From contig NZ_AP025477.1 of assembly GCF_024347415.1 (NCBI RefSeq), positions 806,001-870,000 of the forward strand: a stretch of DNA of 64,000 bases, written 5' to 3'. Of the stretch, positions 18,196-27,456 are shown piece by piece. Numbering within the stretch: position 1 is the first letter of the stretch; the number at the start of each line of letters is the position of its first letter. Both the position numbers and the translations under genes were made by a program. The stretch is from Vibrio crassostreae. GTDB lineage: Bacteria > Pseudomonadota > Gammaproteobacteria > Enterobacterales > Vibrionaceae. Below the pieces are notes generated by a model. That model saw only the letters and a list, made by a program, of their open reading frames with translations, searched no databases and was not told the origin of the DNA.

Positions 18196-18209
18196 TTGAT
18201 CTGAGACAA
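18196..18209 (+). promoter_or_regulatory. FNR-like site upstream of napF
   Basis: TTGAT-CTGA-GACAA matches eight of ten positions of the FNR consensus TTGAT-N4-ATCAA. It lies in the narQ-napF intergenic region, about 29 bases (centre to centre) before the NarP-like dyad. In E. coli the napF promoter is activated jointly by FNR upstream and NarP downstream, so the order agrees. It is a motif match only. Confidence 0.45.
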
Positions 18210-18223
18210 TATATGCCCCCAAT

Positions 18224-18239
18224 TAGCCCTAAGGGGGTA
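18224..18239 (+). promoter_or_regulatory. NarP-type 7-2-7 site upstream of napF
   Basis: TAGCCCT-AA-GGGGGTA is an inverted pair of heptamers spaced by two bases, the arrangement NarP and NarL recognise (TACYNMT-NN-AKNRGTA), with one mismatch in each half. It lies about 110 bases before the napF start, in the region shared with the divergent narQ gene. Confidence 0.65.
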
Positions 18240-18347
18240 TTTATACAATTGTTTCTAAAACTACACTACTTGTGAGGACAAATTACAAGATATTAATGGA
18301 ATAATGACCTACAATTACAACATCTTAGCAACATCTATGGGTATCTA

Positions 18348-18827
18348 GTGGTAGATCTATCAAAACGCCGTCTATTTTCTAGGCAAAAAGTTGATTCAAG
18401 CCAGATTCGTTTGCCTTGGATTAAAAACCTAGAAAGCTTTGCAGATGACTGCACTCGTTGCGGTAAATGCATCGAGAGTTGTGAGACTGAGATAATCATT
18501 GTAGGCGATGGTGGGTTTCCTACTGTCGATTTTTCAATTGATGAATGTACGTTCTGCTATCAATGCGCAGACGTTTGTCCTGAACCCATTTTTACGCCAA
18601 AGCAAGGAGAGCCTTGGCAAGCAAAAGCAAGTATCTCTGATAAGTGTTTAGCGCAACAAAATGTTGAATGCCGAAGCTGTGGTGACATGTGTGAACCTAT
18701 GGCCATTCAATTTCAACTTAGAGCAGGCAGTGTTGCTCTACCAAAAATCGAGTTAAATGAGTGTAACGGTTGTGGAGCCTGCGTAGCAGTTTGCCCTACT
18801 TCAGCTATTCTTGTGAGTAATGCATAA
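18348..18827 (+). CDS. napF: Ferredoxin-type protein NapF
   Basis: A 159-residue cytoplasmic iron-sulfur protein. Four cysteine groups are visible: CTRCGKCIESCE (35-46), CTFCYQCADVCPEP (67-80), the less regular CRSCGDMCEP (108-117) and CNGCGACVAVCP (139-150), giving several [4Fe-4S] clusters. NapF is known to interact with NapA in the cytoplasm and help its cofactor loading before export. It is the first gene of the nap operon. The start is a GTG with a weak ribosome site, and no better in-frame start is evident. The next gene, napD, starts 22 bases after its stop. Confidence 0.93.
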   Translation: MVDLSKRRLFSRQKVDSSQIRLPWIKNLESFADDCTRCGKCIESCETEIIIVGDGGFPTVDFSIDECTFCYQCADVCPEPIFTPKQGEPWQAKASISDKCLAQQNVECRSCGDMCEPMAIQFQLRAGSVALPKIELNECNGCGACVAVCPTSAILVSNA

Positions 18828-18849
18828 ATAAAAATAACGAGAGCAATTT

Positions 18850-19155
18850 ATGGCACTAAATGAAGTGCATATATCAAGTTTAGTCGTGCATGTGAGCCCA
18901 GAGCATCTCAATGAGATCAAAGCAGAGATCGAGCAATTCGATAACGCAGAAATCTACGGAGATAGCCCTGAAGGCAAAATCATCGTGGTCCTAGAAACCG
19001 AAAACCAAGGTTTTGTAACGGACACCATCGAAGCAATAAACAACATTAAGAACGTTTTAGGGACAGCTTTGGTTTATCACCAAATCGAAACTGGACTAGA
19101 AGAAACGGATTTAGAAACTGGAAGCAACAATTCTCAACTTGAGGGTGAAGTATGA
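18850..19155 (+). CDS. napD: Chaperone NapD
   Basis: A 101-residue cytosolic protein with the ferredoxin-like NapD fold ([20 protein letters not shown] at the start, [13 protein letters not shown] in the middle). NapD binds the twin-arginine signal peptide of NapA and holds back export until the molybdenum cofactor is inserted. The acidic C-terminal tail (about residues 80-101) is longer than in the E. coli protein. The gene overlaps napA by four bases (ATGA), so chaperone and client are translated together. GAGAGC before the ATG is a fair ribosome site. Confidence 0.93.
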   Translation: MALNEVHISSLVVHVSPEHLNEIKAEIEQFDNAEIYGDSPEGKIIVVLETENQGFVTDTIEAINNIKNVLGTALVYHQIETGLEETDLETGSNNSQLEGEV

Positions 19156-21641
19156 AAATGACAAGACGTGCGTTTGTGAAAGCAAACGCAGCTGCATCAG
19201 CGGCAGCCGTTGCAGGTGTGACACTACCGGCAACAGCAACCAACCTGATTGCTAGCTCTGATCAAACAAAAATCACGTGGGATAAAGCGCCTTGTCGTTT
19301 TTGTGGTACGGGCTGTTCGGTACTAGTAGGTACTCAAAACGGCAAAGTGGTTGCGACTCAAGGCGACCCAGAAGCACCGGTAAACAAAGGCCTTAACTGT
19401 ATCAAAGGCTACTTCCTTTCAAAAATCATGTACGGCAAAGACCGTCTAGAACAGCCTCTTCTTCGTATGAAAGATGGCGAGTTCCATAAAGATGGTGATT
19501 TCGCACCAGTATCTTGGGACAAAGCGTTCGACGTGATGGCTGAGAAATGGAAAGCATCTCTTAAGAAGAACGGTCCAACAGGTGTTGGTATGTTCGGTTC
19601 TGGTCAGTGGACAGTAATGGAAGGCTACGCAGCCGTTAAGATGATGAAAGCGGGTTTCCGTTCAAACAACATCGATCCAAACGCTCGTCACTGTATGGCT
19701 TCTGCGGTAGGTGCATTCATGCGTACCTTCGGTATCGATGAGCCAATGGGTTGTTACGATGACTTTGAACACGCAGACGCATTTGTACTGTGGGGTTCAA
19801 ACATGGCAGAAATGCACCCAGTATTATGGACTCGTATTACAGACCGTCGTCTAAGCCACCCACACGTTCAAGTAAACGTACTGTCTACTTACTACCACCG
19901 TTCTTTTGAGCTTGCAGACACTGGTTACATCTTCAACCCTCAGTCTGACCTTGCGATTGCAAACTTCATCGCAAACTACATCATCCAAAACGATGCAGTT
20001 AACTGGGACTTCGTGAACAAGCACACGAACTTCAAGCAAGCAACAACAGACATCGGTTACGGCCTTCGTGATGATGATCCTCTACAGAAAGCAGCAGCAA
20101 ACCCTAACTCAGGCGCAATGACTGCAATCTCTTTCGAAGATTACAAAGCATCGGTTGCTGAGTACACAGTAGAAAAAGCATCTGAAATGTCAGGCGTATC
20201 TGAAGAGAACCTGATCAAGCTTGCTAAGCAATACGCGGATCCAAACATCAAAGTGATGTCTCTATGGACAATGGGTATGAACCAACATACTCGTGGTGTA
20301 TGGATGAACAGCCTTGTGTACAACATCCACCTTCTAACAGGTAAGATTTCTACTCCAGGTAACAGCCCATTCTCACTAACTGGCCAGCCATCTGCGTGTG
20401 GTACAGCTCGTGAAGTAGGTACGTTCTCTCACCGTCTACCTGCAGATATGGTGGTTGCTAACCCTAAACACCGTAAGATTGCAGAAGACATCTGGAAACT
20501 TCCAGAAGGCACTATCCCAGCAAAACCGGGTAAACACGCTGTTGCTCAAGACCGAGCATTGAAAGACGGTACGATCAACGCTTACTGGGTAATGTGTAAC
20601 AACAACATGCAAGCTGGTCCAAACATCAACACTGAGCGTCTACCTGGTTACCGTAACCCAGACAACTTCATTGTTTGTTCAGACCCGTACCCAACAGCAA
20701 CAGCTCAAGCTGCTGACCTTATCCTTCCTACCGCAATGTGGATTGAGAAAGAAGGTGCTTACGGTAACGCTGAGCGTCGTACACAAGCTTGGTACCAACA
20801 AGTGAAAACAGTTGGTGAAGCTAAGTCTGACCTATGGCAAATCATGGAGTTCTCTAAGCGCTTCACTATTGAAGAAGTTTGGGGGGAAGAACTGGTTGCG
20901 AAAATGCCTGAGTACCGTGGCAAAACCATGTACGACGTGCTTTACAAAAACGGCAATGTTGATGCGTTCCCTCTGTCTGAAGCTCAAGAGCTTAACGACG
21001 ATGCACAAGCACAAGGTTTCTACGTTCAAAAAGGTCTATTCGAAGAGTACGCTGCATTTGGTCGCGACCACGGTCACGATTTAGCACCATACGATACTTA
21101 TCACAAAGTACGCGGCCTACGTTGGCCAGTTGTTGACGGTAAAGAAACACTATGGCGCTTTAAAGAAGGTTCAGATCCATACGCTAAGAAAGGCTCTGGC
21201 TGGGACTTCTACGGAAAACCAGATGGTAAAGCGCTGATCATCAATGCTCCATATGAAGCTCCACCAGAAGTACCAAACGAAGAATACGATATGTGGCTAT
21301 GTACAGGCCGTGTTCTTGAACACTGGCATACAGGTACTATGACTCGTCGTGTACCAGAGCTTTACAAAGCAGTACCGGATGCACTTTGTTACATCCACCC
21401 TGCTGACGCTAAAGCTCGTGGTCTTCGCCGTGGTGATGAAGTTCTTATCGAAAACAAACGTGGTGAAGTTCGTGTGCGTGTTGAAACTCGCGGCCGTAAC
21501 CGTCCACCACAAGGCTTGGTATTCGTACCATTCTTTGATGCAAGAATTCTGATCAACAAGTTGATCTTGGATGCAACGGATCCTCTGTCTAAACAGACGG
21601 ACTACAAGAAGTGTCCAGTTAAGATCACTAAAGTCGCTTAA
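19152..21641 (+). CDS. napA: Periplasmic nitrate reductase, catalytic subunit NapA
   Basis: An 829-residue molybdoenzyme that reduces nitrate to nitrite in the periplasm. The twin-arginine signal is TRRAFVK, followed by an Ala-rich hydrophobic stretch. The [4Fe-4S] ligands are C48, C51, C55 and C83, and the molybdenum-bound cysteine is C181 in [12 protein letters not shown]. The molybdopterin-binding domains follow, ending with the family's C-terminal cap ([19 protein letters not shown]). Length is as expected. Codon choice is markedly biased (CGT Arg, CTA/CTT Leu, GTA Val), as in highly expressed Vibrio genes. It depends on NapD and receives electrons from NapB and NapC. Confidence 0.97.
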   Translation: MKMTRRAFVKANAAASAAAVAGVTLPATATNLIASSDQTKITWDKAPCRFCGTGCSVLVGTQNGKVVATQGDPEAPVNKGLNCIKGYFLSKIMYGKDRLEQPLLRMKDGEFHKDGDFAPVSWDKAFDVMAEKWKASLKKNGPTGVGMFGSGQWTVMEGYAAVKMMKAGFRSNNIDPNARHCMASAVGAFMRTFGIDEPMGCYDDFEHADAFVLWGSNMAEMHPVLWTRITDRRLSHPHVQVNVLSTYYHRSFELADTGYIFNPQSDLAIANFIANYIIQNDAVNWDFVNKHTNFKQATTDIGYGLRDDDPLQKAAANPNSGAMTAISFEDYKASVAEYTVEKASEMSGVSEENLIKLAKQYADPNIKVMSLWTMGMNQHTRGVWMNSLVYNIHLLTGKISTPGNSPFSLTGQPSACGTAREVGTFSHRLPADMVVANPKHRKIAEDIWKLPEGTIPAKPGKHAVAQDRALKDGTINAYWVMCNNNMQAGPNINTERLPGYRNPDNFIVCSDPYPTATAQAADLILPTAMWIEKEGAYGNAERRTQAWYQQVKTVGEAKSDLWQIMEFSKRFTIEEVWGEELVAKMPEYRGKTMYDVLYKNGNVDAFPLSEAQELNDDAQAQGFYVQKGLFEEYAAFGRDHGHDLAPYDTYHKVRGLRWPVVDGKETLWRFKEGSDPYAKKGSGWDFYGKPDGKALIINAPYEAPPEVPNEEYDMWLCTGRVLEHWHTGTMTRRVPELYKAVPDALCYIHPADAKARGLRRGDEVLIENKRGEVRVRVETRGRNRPPQGLVFVPFFDARILINKLILDATDPLSKQTDYKKCPVKITKVA

Positions 21642-21684
21642 GCCCTAGGCTTAGAGAGACGATCTTAAGTATCTAATATTGCGG

Positions 21685-21714
21685 CTACTTTTTTCACGCT
21701 TTTGAAAAAAGTAG
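21685..21714 (+). other. Intercistronic hairpin between napA and napB
   Basis: CTACTTTTTTCA and TGAAAAAAGTAG form a perfect twelve-base-pair stem with a six-base loop in the 112-base gap between napA and napB. No T-run follows directly, so it does not look like a full terminator. It may protect the 3' end of napFDA mRNA or partly limit read-through into napBC. Confidence 0.6.
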
Positions 21715-21753
21715 TCCTCTCAAAGAATTAGCCTTTAGGCGGAGAAATTAACC

Positions 21754-22209
21754 ATGAAAAAACTGATTACTGCTCTACTATCAGCTGGTCTTTTGCTAGC
21801 TGGTGCAGCTCAAGCTGAACTGGATAACCCAGGCGGCATTGGTGGCGTAGAATCTCTACGTGGTGCAAGTGAACTTGAAGCAACTCGCGCAGCAGATGAC
21901 TTCAAAAAGTTCCCTCGTGACCAAGTACTTGAGAGTGACTACGTATACCAACCACCTCTAGTGCCTCATACTATTCGTAGCTATGAAGTTTCTCTTAACG
22001 CTAACAAGTGTCTTTCTTGCCACAGCTGGAAAAACGCAAAAGAAATGGGTGCTACTAAAGTGAGTGTAACTCACTACATGAACCGTGAAGATGCGGTACT
22101 TGCAGACGTATCACCTCGTCGTTACTTCTGTCTACAGTGTCACGTACCTCAAGCTAATGCTAAGCCACTAGTTGAGAACGAGTTCAAACCTGTAGATTCA
22201 CTGCGTTAA
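21754..22209 (+). CDS. napB: Periplasmic nitrate reductase, dihaem cytochrome c subunit NapB
   Basis: A 151-residue periplasmic electron carrier. A signal peptide ends at AQA (residue 21). Two c-type haem motifs, CLSCH (86-90) and CLQCH (126-130), each have the family surroundings (LNANKCLSCHSWKNA and RRYFCLQCHVPQ). NapB takes electrons from NapC and passes them to NapA. A GGCGGAG ribosome site precedes the ATG. The gap of 30 bases to napC indicates cotranscription. Confidence 0.96.
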   Translation: MKKLITALLSAGLLLAGAAQAELDNPGGIGGVESLRGASELEATRAADDFKKFPRDQVLESDYVYQPPLVPHTIRSYEVSLNANKCLSCHSWKNAKEMGATKVSVTHYMNREDAVLADVSPRRYFCLQCHVPQANAKPLVENEFKPVDSLR

Positions 22210-22238
22210 TCGTAGCCGGACTGTAAGAGAGGCTATAT

Positions 22239-22820
22239 ATGATAAAATTACTTAAAGCGTTTTGGAAAAGACTCGCGACACCAAGTAAAGCAGCCGTAGG
22301 CGTTGTTTTGTTCTTGGGTTTCTCGGGTGGTCTTTTGTTCTGGGGTGCATTCAACACGGGTATGGAGGCAACTAACACGGAAGAGTTCTGTTCTGGCTGT
22401 CACGCACCTATCGTTGCTGAAATCCAAGAGACAATTCACTACTCTAACCGTTCTGGTGTTCGTGCTATCTGTTCAGACTGTCACGTACCTCATGAATGGA
22501 CAGATAAAATTGTTCGTAAGGTTCAAGCATCTAAAGAGCTATACGCACACTTTATTGCGAAAACCATCAATACTGAAGAAAAGTTCAAAGCACGTCGTGC
22601 TCACCTAGCGGAACGCGAATGGGCTCGATTGAAAAAGAACGATTCACTTGAGTGTCGTAACTGTCACCAGTTCGATTACATGGACTTCTCAGAGCAGAGC
22701 CCTCGTAGCGCGAAACAACACTCGACTGCGCTAGCTTCTGGTGAAAAAACGTGTGTAGACTGTCACAAAGGTATTGCACACAAACTACCAGACATGCACG
22801 GCGTTGAAGGCTGGCAATAA
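22239..22820 (+). CDS. napC: Membrane-anchored tetrahaem cytochrome c NapC
   Basis: A 193-residue quinol dehydrogenase of the NapC/NirT family. One N-terminal membrane helix (about residues 18-37) anchors a periplasmic domain with four haem motifs: CSGCH (51), CSDCH (78), CRNCH (139) and CVDCH (172). It oxidises menaquinol or ubiquinol and reduces NapB. There are no napG or napH genes here, so NapC is the only quinol-facing subunit in this operon. A 45-residue gene follows after 11 bases. Confidence 0.96.
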   Translation: MIKLLKAFWKRLATPSKAAVGVVLFLGFSGGLLFWGAFNTGMEATNTEEFCSGCHAPIVAEIQETIHYSNRSGVRAICSDCHVPHEWTDKIVRKVQASKELYAHFIAKTINTEEKFKARRAHLAEREWARLKKNDSLECRNCHQFDYMDFSEQSPRSAKQHSTALASGEKTCVDCHKGIAHKLPDMHGVEGWQ

Positions 22821-22831
22821 GGAGCGATTGA

Positions 22832-22969
22832 ATGAGTACTTTAGAAAGCGTAATTTGGCACATCCTAGGTTACAGCGCTATGCCAGTTATCATTCTTGGC
22901 GGCTTCGCAGGTGTTGCAGCCGTTTCTCTTTGGATTTTATCTATGGGTAAAGACAAAGAAATCGATTAA
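22832..22969 (+). CDS. 45-residue single-helix membrane protein at the end of the nap operon (TIGR02808-like)
   Basis: A short gene starting at ATG 22832 with AAGGAG seven bases upstream and only 11 bases after napC, so it is certainly translated from the nap transcript if that ribosome site works. The product has 45 residues: a short polar start (MSTLESVIWH), one hydrophobic helix (about 17-37, MPVIILGGFAGVAAVSLWIL) and a charged tail (GKDKEID). It resembles the TIGR02808 family of short Vibrio and Shewanella proteins, known only as hypothetical. The position suggests a small accessory subunit of the Nap quinol-oxidising complex; that is inference. Confidence 0.8.
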   Translation: MSTLESVIWHILGYSAMPVIILGGFAGVAAVSLWILSMGKDKEID

Positions 22970-23022
22970 TAATCGAGATTGCATCAACGTCTACCAGTTA
23001 CTTCTGATAATGCGTTGATAGG

Positions 23023-23050
23023 AAAAGCCACTGATTTCAGTGGCTTTTTT
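23023..23050. terminator. Terminator between the nap and pha operons
   Basis: Stem AAAAGCCACTGA / TCAGTGGCTTTT with a short loop and six T on the plus strand. It ends the nap transcript; the A-rich left arm also gives a short T-run on the minus strand past the phaC stop codon. Confidence 0.88.
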
Positions 23051-23096
23051 ATTATCTGACGCTCTGTACTTTTACTTTCAAATACGTATACGTACT

Positions 23097-24923
23097 CTAA
23101 GCTTCACTTTCCGGTACGTCTTTCTTAGCAACTTCTGTATCAACGTTTTCTTTATCGACGATAGGAAGTACCTGTTTTACATAGTTACCTGGAGCCTTGC
23201 CAATCACAGGATTAAGCTCTGAGCCTTGATTGAAAGGTTCGATTTTTTCTTCAGTTTCAAAACCTTGGAGCCACTGATTCCAGTGTGTCCACCATGAACC
23301 TTCATTGTGAGTCGCATTCGATAACCACTCGTCTGCAGAATCATCTAAGTTATCGTTAAGCCAGAATCCATACTTCTTCTTGTCTGGATGATTAACAATA
23401 CCCGCAATATGACCAGACTCGCCCAGCACGAACGTCTTGTTGCCACCGGTATTCAAGGCACCACGGTAAGTCCCCTGCCAAAGAGCGATATGATCTTCTT
23501 TGGCTGAAATGAAGTAGCTTGGTATTTTTATCTTATTGAGATCAATCCAAACACCGCCCACTTTCACGCCTTTGTCTTGAACCAGTTTGTTTTCAAGATA
23601 AAGCTCCCGCAGCAAGAAATTATGGCATTTAGCGGCAACGTTAGTGCTATCACTGTTCCAATACAACAGGTCAAACTCCATTGGACTGCTACCCTTGAGA
23701 TAGTTATCGATGTAGTAGTTCCAGTACAAGCTGTTTTCACGAAGCAAGCTGAATGTCACGCTTAATGAGCGACCATCCATGAAGCCTTTAGCGTCGTTCT
23801 GTTTCTCGATGGCGTTGATGATCGTTTCATTGATATACGCGCCCACCTCACCCGGCTGCGAGAAATCCAACAAAGTGGTAAAGAACGTCGCGGTTTTAAT
23901 ACGTTTCTTCATGCGTTTTGCAGCGTAGTAAGCCACCGTCGAAGCCAACACCGTACCGCCAATACAGTAACCTGCTGCATTAATCTGCTCTTTACCTGTG
24001 ATGTCTTCAATCGCCGCAACCGCTTTCACTACACCTTCCGTGACATAGTCACCGAACTCTTGGTCTTTCTGCGCCTCGCTCGGATTACGCCAAGACATCA
24101 TGAATACACTGTGTCCTTGCTCTAGCAACCAGCGCACCATCGAGTTCTTCTCACGAAGGTCAAGAATGTAGTACTTATTGATGAACGGTGGAACGATTAA
24201 CAAAGGCGTCGCGTTAACCTGCGGTGTCTTTGGGTGGTACTGAATCAGCTCAAACAGCTCGTTTTGAAAGACAACATCACCTTCGGTGTTCGCAACATCC
24301 ACACCCAATCGGAAAGCGTTGTTGTTGGTCATGCGGATCTTGAGTATATCGGCGCTTGCTTCAACGTCTGCTTGTAACTGCTCTAATCCATCAAGCAGGT
24401 TTTCACCATTTCGCTCGAGCGTTAGTTTCATCAACTCTGGGTTAGTCGCAATGAAGTTGCTTGGAGAGAGAGCATTGATTGCCTGACGTGAAAAGAACGC
24501 CACACGCTCTTTGGTTTTCTCGTCGATGCCTTCGATAGAATTGATGGTGTCAATGTAGCTTTTGCTGAATAGCAAATAAGATTGCTTGATAAAGCTGTAG
24601 AATGGGTCGTTTTTCCACGCTTCATCAATAAAGCGCTTGTCGCTGCGACCTTCTGAAATAACACTTTCGGTGTTGCCCATCAGCGCGGCATTCTGCCAGA
24701 TCTTAAGTTGTTGTTCCCACCATTGAGATTGTAGCTGCAGTAGAACGGCGGGTTGGTTGGCGGCTTGCTCGAAGATTTTTGATGCATCATCAAAGTTCAA
24801 TTCTTGCATCGCTTGATTGAGGGGAGATTGCGCGGCTTCCTTGTTTTGTTCAAAGTTTTCCCACCATTGCTGGTTCGTTTGTTGAAGTTTAACAAGGTAG
24901 TCCGAAAAGAAGTGTTGAAACAT
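23097..24923 (-). CDS. phaC: Class I poly(3-hydroxyalkanoate) synthase PhaC
   Basis: A 608-residue polyester synthase that joins 3-hydroxyacyl-CoA units on the surface of storage granules. The lipase-box variant GYCIGG holds the catalytic cysteine C320; the Asp of KEDHIALW (477) and the His of GESGHIAG (505) complete the triad. The N-terminal 200 residues (WWENFEQN, the WKNDPFYSFIKQSYLLFS segment) are those of class I enzymes, which work without a PhaE or PhaR partner. It is the last gene of the phaB-phaA-phaP-phaC series, 75 bases after the phasin gene, with GGAG nine bases before the start. Confidence 0.95.
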   Translation of the reverse strand: MFQHFFSDYLVKLQQTNQQWWENFEQNKEAAQSPLNQAMQELNFDDASKIFEQAANQPAVLLQLQSQWWEQQLKIWQNAALMGNTESVISEGRSDKRFIDEAWKNDPFYSFIKQSYLLFSKSYIDTINSIEGIDEKTKERVAFFSRQAINALSPSNFIATNPELMKLTLERNGENLLDGLEQLQADVEASADILKIRMTNNNAFRLGVDVANTEGDVVFQNELFELIQYHPKTPQVNATPLLIVPPFINKYYILDLREKNSMVRWLLEQGHSVFMMSWRNPSEAQKDQEFGDYVTEGVVKAVAAIEDITGKEQINAAGYCIGGTVLASTVAYYAAKRMKKRIKTATFFTTLLDFSQPGEVGAYINETIINAIEKQNDAKGFMDGRSLSVTFSLLRENSLYWNYYIDNYLKGSSPMEFDLLYWNSDSTNVAAKCHNFLLRELYLENKLVQDKGVKVGGVWIDLNKIKIPSYFISAKEDHIALWQGTYRGALNTGGNKTFVLGESGHIAGIVNHPDKKKYGFWLNDNLDDSADEWLSNATHNEGSWWTHWNQWLQGFETEEKIEPFNQGSELNPVIGKAPGNYVKQVLPIVDKENVDTEVAKKDVPESEA

Positions 24924-24998
24924 AACATGACTCCAATAATCGGAAAATCGCCACCGAGCCTCACAGTAAACACAGTGCTAACTCGATGGCGATTTTAT

Positions 24999-25346
24999 TT
25001 ATGCAGGTGTAACTGTTTTCAAGTTTTCAGTTGTTAGTGTTTCAACATCTTCTTTGAACTCTTTTGCCGCAGCTTGAAGCTTAGCACTGTCACTCATCAT
25101 CTGTTGAGACAGCTGAGTTAGCGCTGCTAGTTGCTGGCTGTTGAAAGCCGTTAGGCTAGTCACGTCTTTGATTTCAGTCACTGCTTTCATTTGCGCAAGC
25201 CCCATGTCCGTGTAAGTCTGCATAGCATTCATTTGCAGCTCTGTCATCGTTTGGACGTTCTTTGCAACCAACTTGTTGAACTTTAAGTACGGTTCAAATT
25301 GCTTTTCAGTTTGGTCAGTAATTGTTTTGAAAATATCCGTGTACAT
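24999..25346 (-). CDS. phaP: Phasin, granule-associated protein
   Basis: A 115-residue amphipathic helical protein without membrane segments, rich in Gln, Thr, Ala and Lys, with the phasin-type pattern (FEPYLKFNKLVAKNVQTMTE, then a long helix ending in KEFKEDVETLTTEN). Phasins coat polyhydroxyalkanoate granules and set their size and number. An AGGAG ribosome site lies six bases before ATG. It sits between phaA and phaC in the same direction. The assignment rests on composition, pattern and operon position. Confidence 0.9.
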   Translation of the reverse strand: MYTDIFKTITDQTEKQFEPYLKFNKLVAKNVQTMTELQMNAMQTYTDMGLAQMKAVTEIKDVTSLTAFNSQQLAALTQLSQQMMSDSAKLQAAAKEFKEDVETLTTENLKTVTPA

Positions 25347-25478
25347 AAATAACTCCTGATGAATACATAGTTTAATAAATTTGTGTCACTATCGATTCAG
25401 CCGACGCTTATCGACTAACTCACGATGCTTTGCAAAGCTGAATCGATCTTTTTAAGCTTGCCACCGATATGTCAGGTT

Positions 25479-26690
25479 CTAACCTTCCATACCTTTTAGC
25501 AAAACAGCGGTTCCCATTCCTCCACCCACACAGAGTGAAGCAACGCCATAAGTCGTTTTCTGTTCAAGCATTTCATGGATGAGTGAAACAATAATTCGAT
25601 TGCCTGAAGCACCTAAAGGATGGCCAAGCGCGATTGCACCACCATTCACGTTGACCTTTGGTTTGAACGCATCAAGCGGTAAATCATGCTGCTCTGACAA
25701 TTGGTACATCACGCCAAGAGCTTGAGCTGCAAACGCTTCATTCAATTCAAACAAATCTACTTCTTCTAGAGTTAGATTCGCCTTATCAAGCGTTTTCGAA
25801 ACAGCTTCTACGGGTCCTAAACCCATGATCTTTGGGTCCAGACCAGACTGTGCGTAACTGGTCAGTTCCACTAAAGGTGTTAGACCATGTTTCGCTACCG
25901 CAGATTCAGACGCTAAGATGATTGCACTCGCGCCATCATTGATGCCCGAAGCGTTACCAGCCGTGACTGTTCCTTCACGGTCAAAGGCAGGACGAAGCTT
26001 TTGTAGACCTTCGAAGGTTGCATCTGACTTCGGGTACTCATCGGTATCAAAAGTGACAGTTTGTCGACGCTGCTTAACTGCTACAGGCACAATTTGATCG
26101 TTAAACTTACCTGCTTCAATCGCCGCGACTGCTTTCTGTTGGCTTTCTAGGGCATAGTTATCTTGAGCAAGGCGAGAAATATTCAACGTATTCGCGATAT
26201 TTTCAGCGGTCATGCCCATGTGGTAGTGATTAAACGCATCGGTTAAGCCATCACCAACCAGTAAGTCTTTCATTGAGATGTCACCCATTTTGTGACCATT
26301 ACGAACGCTCGCTGGAACCACAAAAGGAATTTGGGACATCACTTCAACGCCAGCAGCAATAACCACTTCAGCATCTTGTGCTTTGATGTGCGCCGCGGCG
26401 TCCATCACTGATTTCATGCCGCTGCCGCAAATCATGTTCACACCGTATGCTGGTGTTTCCTCAGGAAGCCCCGCATAGATGGAAGCCTGACGCGCAACGC
26501 CCATACCTTGACCAGCAGAAATCACGTTACCGACAATTACTTCATCAATGACATCTAGGGGAAGGTCTACTGAATCTAGAGCACCTTTGATCGCTACACC
26601 AGCCAATTCACCTGCGTTAACGTTTTTCAATGACCCCGTAAATGAACCAATTGGTGTGCGTTTCGCTGCAACAATAAATACTTTTTCCAT
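25479..26690 (-). CDS. phaA: Acetyl-CoA acetyltransferase (beta-ketothiolase) PhaA
   Basis: A 403-residue thiolase that condenses two acetyl-CoA to acetoacetyl-CoA, the first step to polyhydroxybutyrate. The acyl-accepting cysteine is C88 in NMICGSGMKS, and the C-terminal catalytic pair is His 357 in GHPLGASG and Cys 387 in CVGGGMG. Length is usual. It follows phaB after a gap of only 25 bases, with AGGA before the ATG. The operon position supports a biosynthetic rather than a degradative role. Confidence 0.94.
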   Translation of the reverse strand: MEKVFIVAAKRTPIGSFTGSLKNVNAGELAGVAIKGALDSVDLPLDVIDEVIVGNVISAGQGMGVARQASIYAGLPEETPAYGVNMICGSGMKSVMDAAAHIKAQDAEVVIAAGVEVMSQIPFVVPASVRNGHKMGDISMKDLLVGDGLTDAFNHYHMGMTAENIANTLNISRLAQDNYALESQQKAVAAIEAGKFNDQIVPVAVKQRRQTVTFDTDEYPKSDATFEGLQKLRPAFDREGTVTAGNASGINDGASAIILASESAVAKHGLTPLVELTSYAQSGLDPKIMGLGPVEAVSKTLDKANLTLEEVDLFELNEAFAAQALGVMYQLSEQHDLPLDAFKPKVNVNGGAIALGHPLGASGNRIIVSLIHEMLEQKTTYGVASLCVGGGMGTAVLLKGMEG

Positions 26691-26715
26691 TATTCAATTC
26701 CTGTCAGTTTCGCCA

Positions 26716-27456
26716 TTAGTGCATGTACAAGCCGCCATTCACAGACAATGTCTCGCCTGTAATGTACGCGCCAGATTCACTCGCTAAAAAACCCACTGCA
26801 TCTGCAATTTCAACAGGTGTTGCTAAGCGTTTCATCGGGATTTGGTTCTTGATTGAATCCAGTACTTCAGGTTTCATTTGCTCAACCATTGGCGTTGCAG
26901 TGTAACCAGGGGCAATCACGTTCACTGTCACACCGCTACGAGCACCTTCCGCTGCCAAAGCTTTAGAGAACCCAATCATTCCAGCTTTCGCTGCCGAGTA
27001 ATTAGTTTGTCCGAATTGACCTTTAAGACCATTTACTGAAGATATATTGATGACTCGGCAGTTACCCTTTTCACACATAGGAGCGAACAGAGGTTGAGTC
27101 ACGTTGAACAAACTGTTTAAGTTCGTTTCGATAACCTCTTTCCACGCTTCGGCATCCATCTTTTTAAATACGCTATCACGTGTAATACCTGCGTTATTGA
27201 CTAGCACATCCACCGTGCCTTCTTCTTCTAACAACTTGCTTAAGCTCAGCGCACATTCCGCAGTATTAGTAACATCTAATTCAAACAATCTCACTTGGTC
27301 TTCGGTGAATTGTTTTTCATTAAACCAATCCAATGCACATTGGTAGTTTCCAGTAAAATAAGTCGCGATAACACGATAGCCGTCTGCAACTAATTTAGAG
27401 GAAATTGCTGAGCCGATACCGCCTTTTGACCCTGTAATTAAAGCAAGTTTTTTCAT
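26716..27456 (-). CDS. phaB: Acetoacetyl-CoA reductase PhaB
   Basis: A short-chain dehydrogenase that reduces acetoacetyl-CoA to (R)-3-hydroxybutyryl-CoA with NADPH. The nucleotide-binding motif TGSKGGIG is near residue 8, NNAG near 85, and the catalytic Ser and YSAAK in NISSVNGLKG and TNYSAAKAG; the C-terminal ITGETLSVNGG is typical of FabG/PhaB enzymes. I prefer the ATG at 27456, giving 246 residues beginning MKKLALITG; the ATG at 27468 has its AAGGG motif immediately next to it. It is the first gene of the pha operon. Confidence 0.93.
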   Translation of the reverse strand: MKKLALITGSKGGIGSAISSKLVADGYRVIATYFTGNYQCALDWFNEKQFTEDQVRLFELDVTNTAECALSLSKLLEEEGTVDVLVNNAGITRDSVFKKMDAEAWKEVIETNLNSLFNVTQPLFAPMCEKGNCRVINISSVNGLKGQFGQTNYSAAKAGMIGFSKALAAEGARSGVTVNVIAPGYTATPMVEQMKPEVLDSIKNQIPMKRLATPVEIADAVGFLASESGAYITGETLSVNGGLYMH

